DNA of 5,940 bases from Pseudomonadota bacterium (GTDB lineage: Bacteria > Myxococcota_A > UBA796 > SXON01): positions 1 to 5,940 of the forward strand of contig SXOM01000587.1 in NCBI GenBank assembly GCA_005776735.1. Reading direction: 5' to 3'. The notes beneath the pieces are model-generated. The model was given only the letters and a program-made list of their open reading frames with translations. It made no database searches and was not told the DNA's origin. Made by a program: the position numbers and the translations under genes. Positions 4,709 through 5,940 of this stretch are shown in pieces (position 1 is the stretch's first letter; every line of letters starts with the position of its first letter).

Positions 4709-5940
4709 TGGCGTGGCCCGGCGACCTCGGGGAATGCGTCAGCCACCGCTCGGGTCAGGTCGAAGTAGGTGACTTCCGCGCCCGGGGCTTCGGGGAGCCG
4801 GATGAGGAGCACCCGGGACATCTCCGGCCGGTCGCCGTGGTCGCCTCGCGCGGGCCGACTGTAGACCGTGGCGACGAGGTGGCGCTCGTCCGCGCACCAG
4901 TGGGCGAATTTGTACACGACGATGTCTCCGGCCAGGCCCCAGAACGCCTGGGGGAGGTCGGCGAACGGCAGCGGCTCGAATGTTCGCCCGAGATCCCGCC
5001 ACCGCCCGCTGTACTCGAATGTGTGGAGAAGCTCCTGACTTCGGCCCGGCTCGTACGATTCATCTCTCTTCACGTGTCTCCCTGCGACGATCTTCTTCCC
5101 GTCCGGGCTCCACGCCGGGTGCTGGAACGACACGTCGGACCAACGCAGTTCAAACTCTTCGAGCACGTTCCCATTGACGTCGGTCACGTGCGGGTTGGGG
5201 TTGACCCCGCGCCCGCCTTCGAGCCCGAACGACAGCACCTTCCCGGCCGCGGCGCCGGTCCCGACCTGGGGGTTGCCGAAGCTGATCCCGGAGTCGGCGT
5301 GGTCGGTGCGCGCCTTCAGCCCTGAACCGTCGGTGTGGACGCTCCACAGGTCCCGCCACTCGAGCTCGTCGGCGTCTTTGCGTGACTTCTCGAACAGCAC
5401 CACCGTGTCGGAGTAGAACCACGGGAACTGCGGACGGTCCGGCCCGCGCTCGCCGCTGTCGAGCACCGTCAGGTTCTTGCGGTCCCAGTACACCAGTGAG
5501 GTTGTGCCGCGCTGTTCCCACGGGACGCCACCGCCTCCGGGTCGCTCGTGCCCACGCACGAGCCACACCAGGGCTCCGTCGGAACCGCGTACCCCGGCCT
5601 CGACGTGGCCGTACGCAACGTCGCCGAAGCGCGCGGGCGGCACCACCCGTTCGACCTCGACGGTGCGTTCGCGGCCCAGGTCCCACCGAACGCGGTACAA
5701 CCCGCAGTTGCCCTGGTCGCCGGTGTCACACGACGGTCCGTCGTCCTCGGCGATGCCGGCGGACAGGTAGATGTCCACATCCTGACCGGGTTGGCCGGTG
5801 AGCGCCCCGACCCCCGACTCGGCCCCCTCGAACACCGCGGCCGAGTTCCACGCCGGCGGCGCGAGGGGCTGTTCCTCGGCCTCGACGCCGAAGAAGCGCC
5901 CGGAGGGGCGGTTCTCGGCCTCGGAGATCATCCTTCGACC
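4666..5940 (-). CDS. TolB/WD40-like (PD40) beta-propeller protein, 5' end probably outside the window
   Basis: The frame is open to the right edge. The first in-frame ATG is at 5931 (421 residues) with GAAGG directly against it, too close for a good ribosome site. The protein from there has no signal peptide, so the true start probably lies upstream. The clearest motif is HPAWSPDGKKIVAGR at 271-285, the PD40/TolB-type blade signature. Other blade-like segments are RDLWSVHTDGSGLKART (193-209), VTDVNGNVLEEFELRW (249-264) and VLLIRLPEAPGAEVTYFDL (374-392). Cys occur only at 68, 76, 346 and 416, so it lacks the cysteine pattern of the two following genes and is not an RCC1-type paralogue. It is the first visible gene of a three-gene minus-strand series, and its TGA overlaps the next gene's reading frame. 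In TolB such blades bind partner proteins in the periplasm; here the partner and role are unknown. No peptidase domain is visible. Confidence 0.75.
   Translation of the reverse strand, partial: GRRMISEAENRPSGRFFGVEAEEQPLAPPAWNSAAVFEGAESGVGALTGQPGQDVDIYLSAGIAEDDGPSCDTGDQGNCGLYRVRWDLGRERTVEVERVVPPARFGDVAYGHVEAGVRGSDGALVWLVRGHERPGGGGVPWEQRGTTSLVYWDRKNLTVLDSGERGPDRPQFPWFYSDTVVLFEKSRKDADELEWRDLWSVHTDGSGLKARTDHADSGISFGNPQVGTGAAAGKVLSFGLEGGRGVNPNPHVTDVNGNVLEEFELRWSDVSFQHPAWSPDGKKIVAGRHVKRDESYEPGRSQELLHTFEYSGRWRDLGRTFEPLPFADLPQAFWGLAGDIVVYKFAHWCADERHLVATVYSRPARGDHGDRPEMSRVLLIRLPEAPGAEVTYFDLTRAVADAFPEVAGPRQWRGVFSVCRAVPA

Noticed and set aside
1..5940. CRISPR arrays, tRNA/rRNA genes, insertion sequences, attachment sites
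   Set aside because: No regularly spaced direct repeats, cloverleaf-like sequence, transposase motifs or terminal repeats were seen on either strand.

Overview
The window is high-GC DNA with dense, tightly packed genes. It probably comes from a Gram-negative bacterium of the Myxococcota/Deltaproteobacteria type. This is inference: it rests on the GC-rich codon use and on two secreted lipoproteins with acidic Asp/Gly/Thr linkers followed by cysteine-rich RCC1-like repeats, a style common in those groups. No rRNA or other taxonomic marker is present.

Layout. Bases 1-49 are the last codons of a plus-strand gene whose end resembles an FG-GAP-type propeller repeat. Bases 50-199 are non-coding: two overlapping stem-loops, a candidate extended -10 promoter and a 14-bp dyad at the expected transcription start. 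Bases 200-2769 carry ftsW (SEDS glycan polymerase of the divisome) and murC (UDP-MurNAc:L-alanine ligase), which overlap by one base. The murG gene that usually lies between them in the dcw cluster is absent, and no murB, ddl or ftsQ follows murC. Bases 2770-2828 are a short convergent spacer filled by strong stem-loops.

The minus strand from the right edge to 2829 holds three genes in one direction with overlapping ends: a TolB/WD40-like (PD40) propeller protein whose start probably lies beyond the window, then two paralogous RCC1-like lipoproteins. Each lipoprotein has seven repeats, consistent with a complete seven-bladed propeller. After the lipidated cysteine, each has 16 further cysteines in the same order and with identical spacing within each repeat, which suggests a conserved disulfide framework outside the cytoplasm. 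Their ligand and role cannot be read from sequence.

The two halves are transcribed towards each other and show no evident functional link beyond both acting at the cell envelope. ftsW-murC is core peptidoglycan synthesis. The propeller operon is accessory and is the most unusual part of the window.
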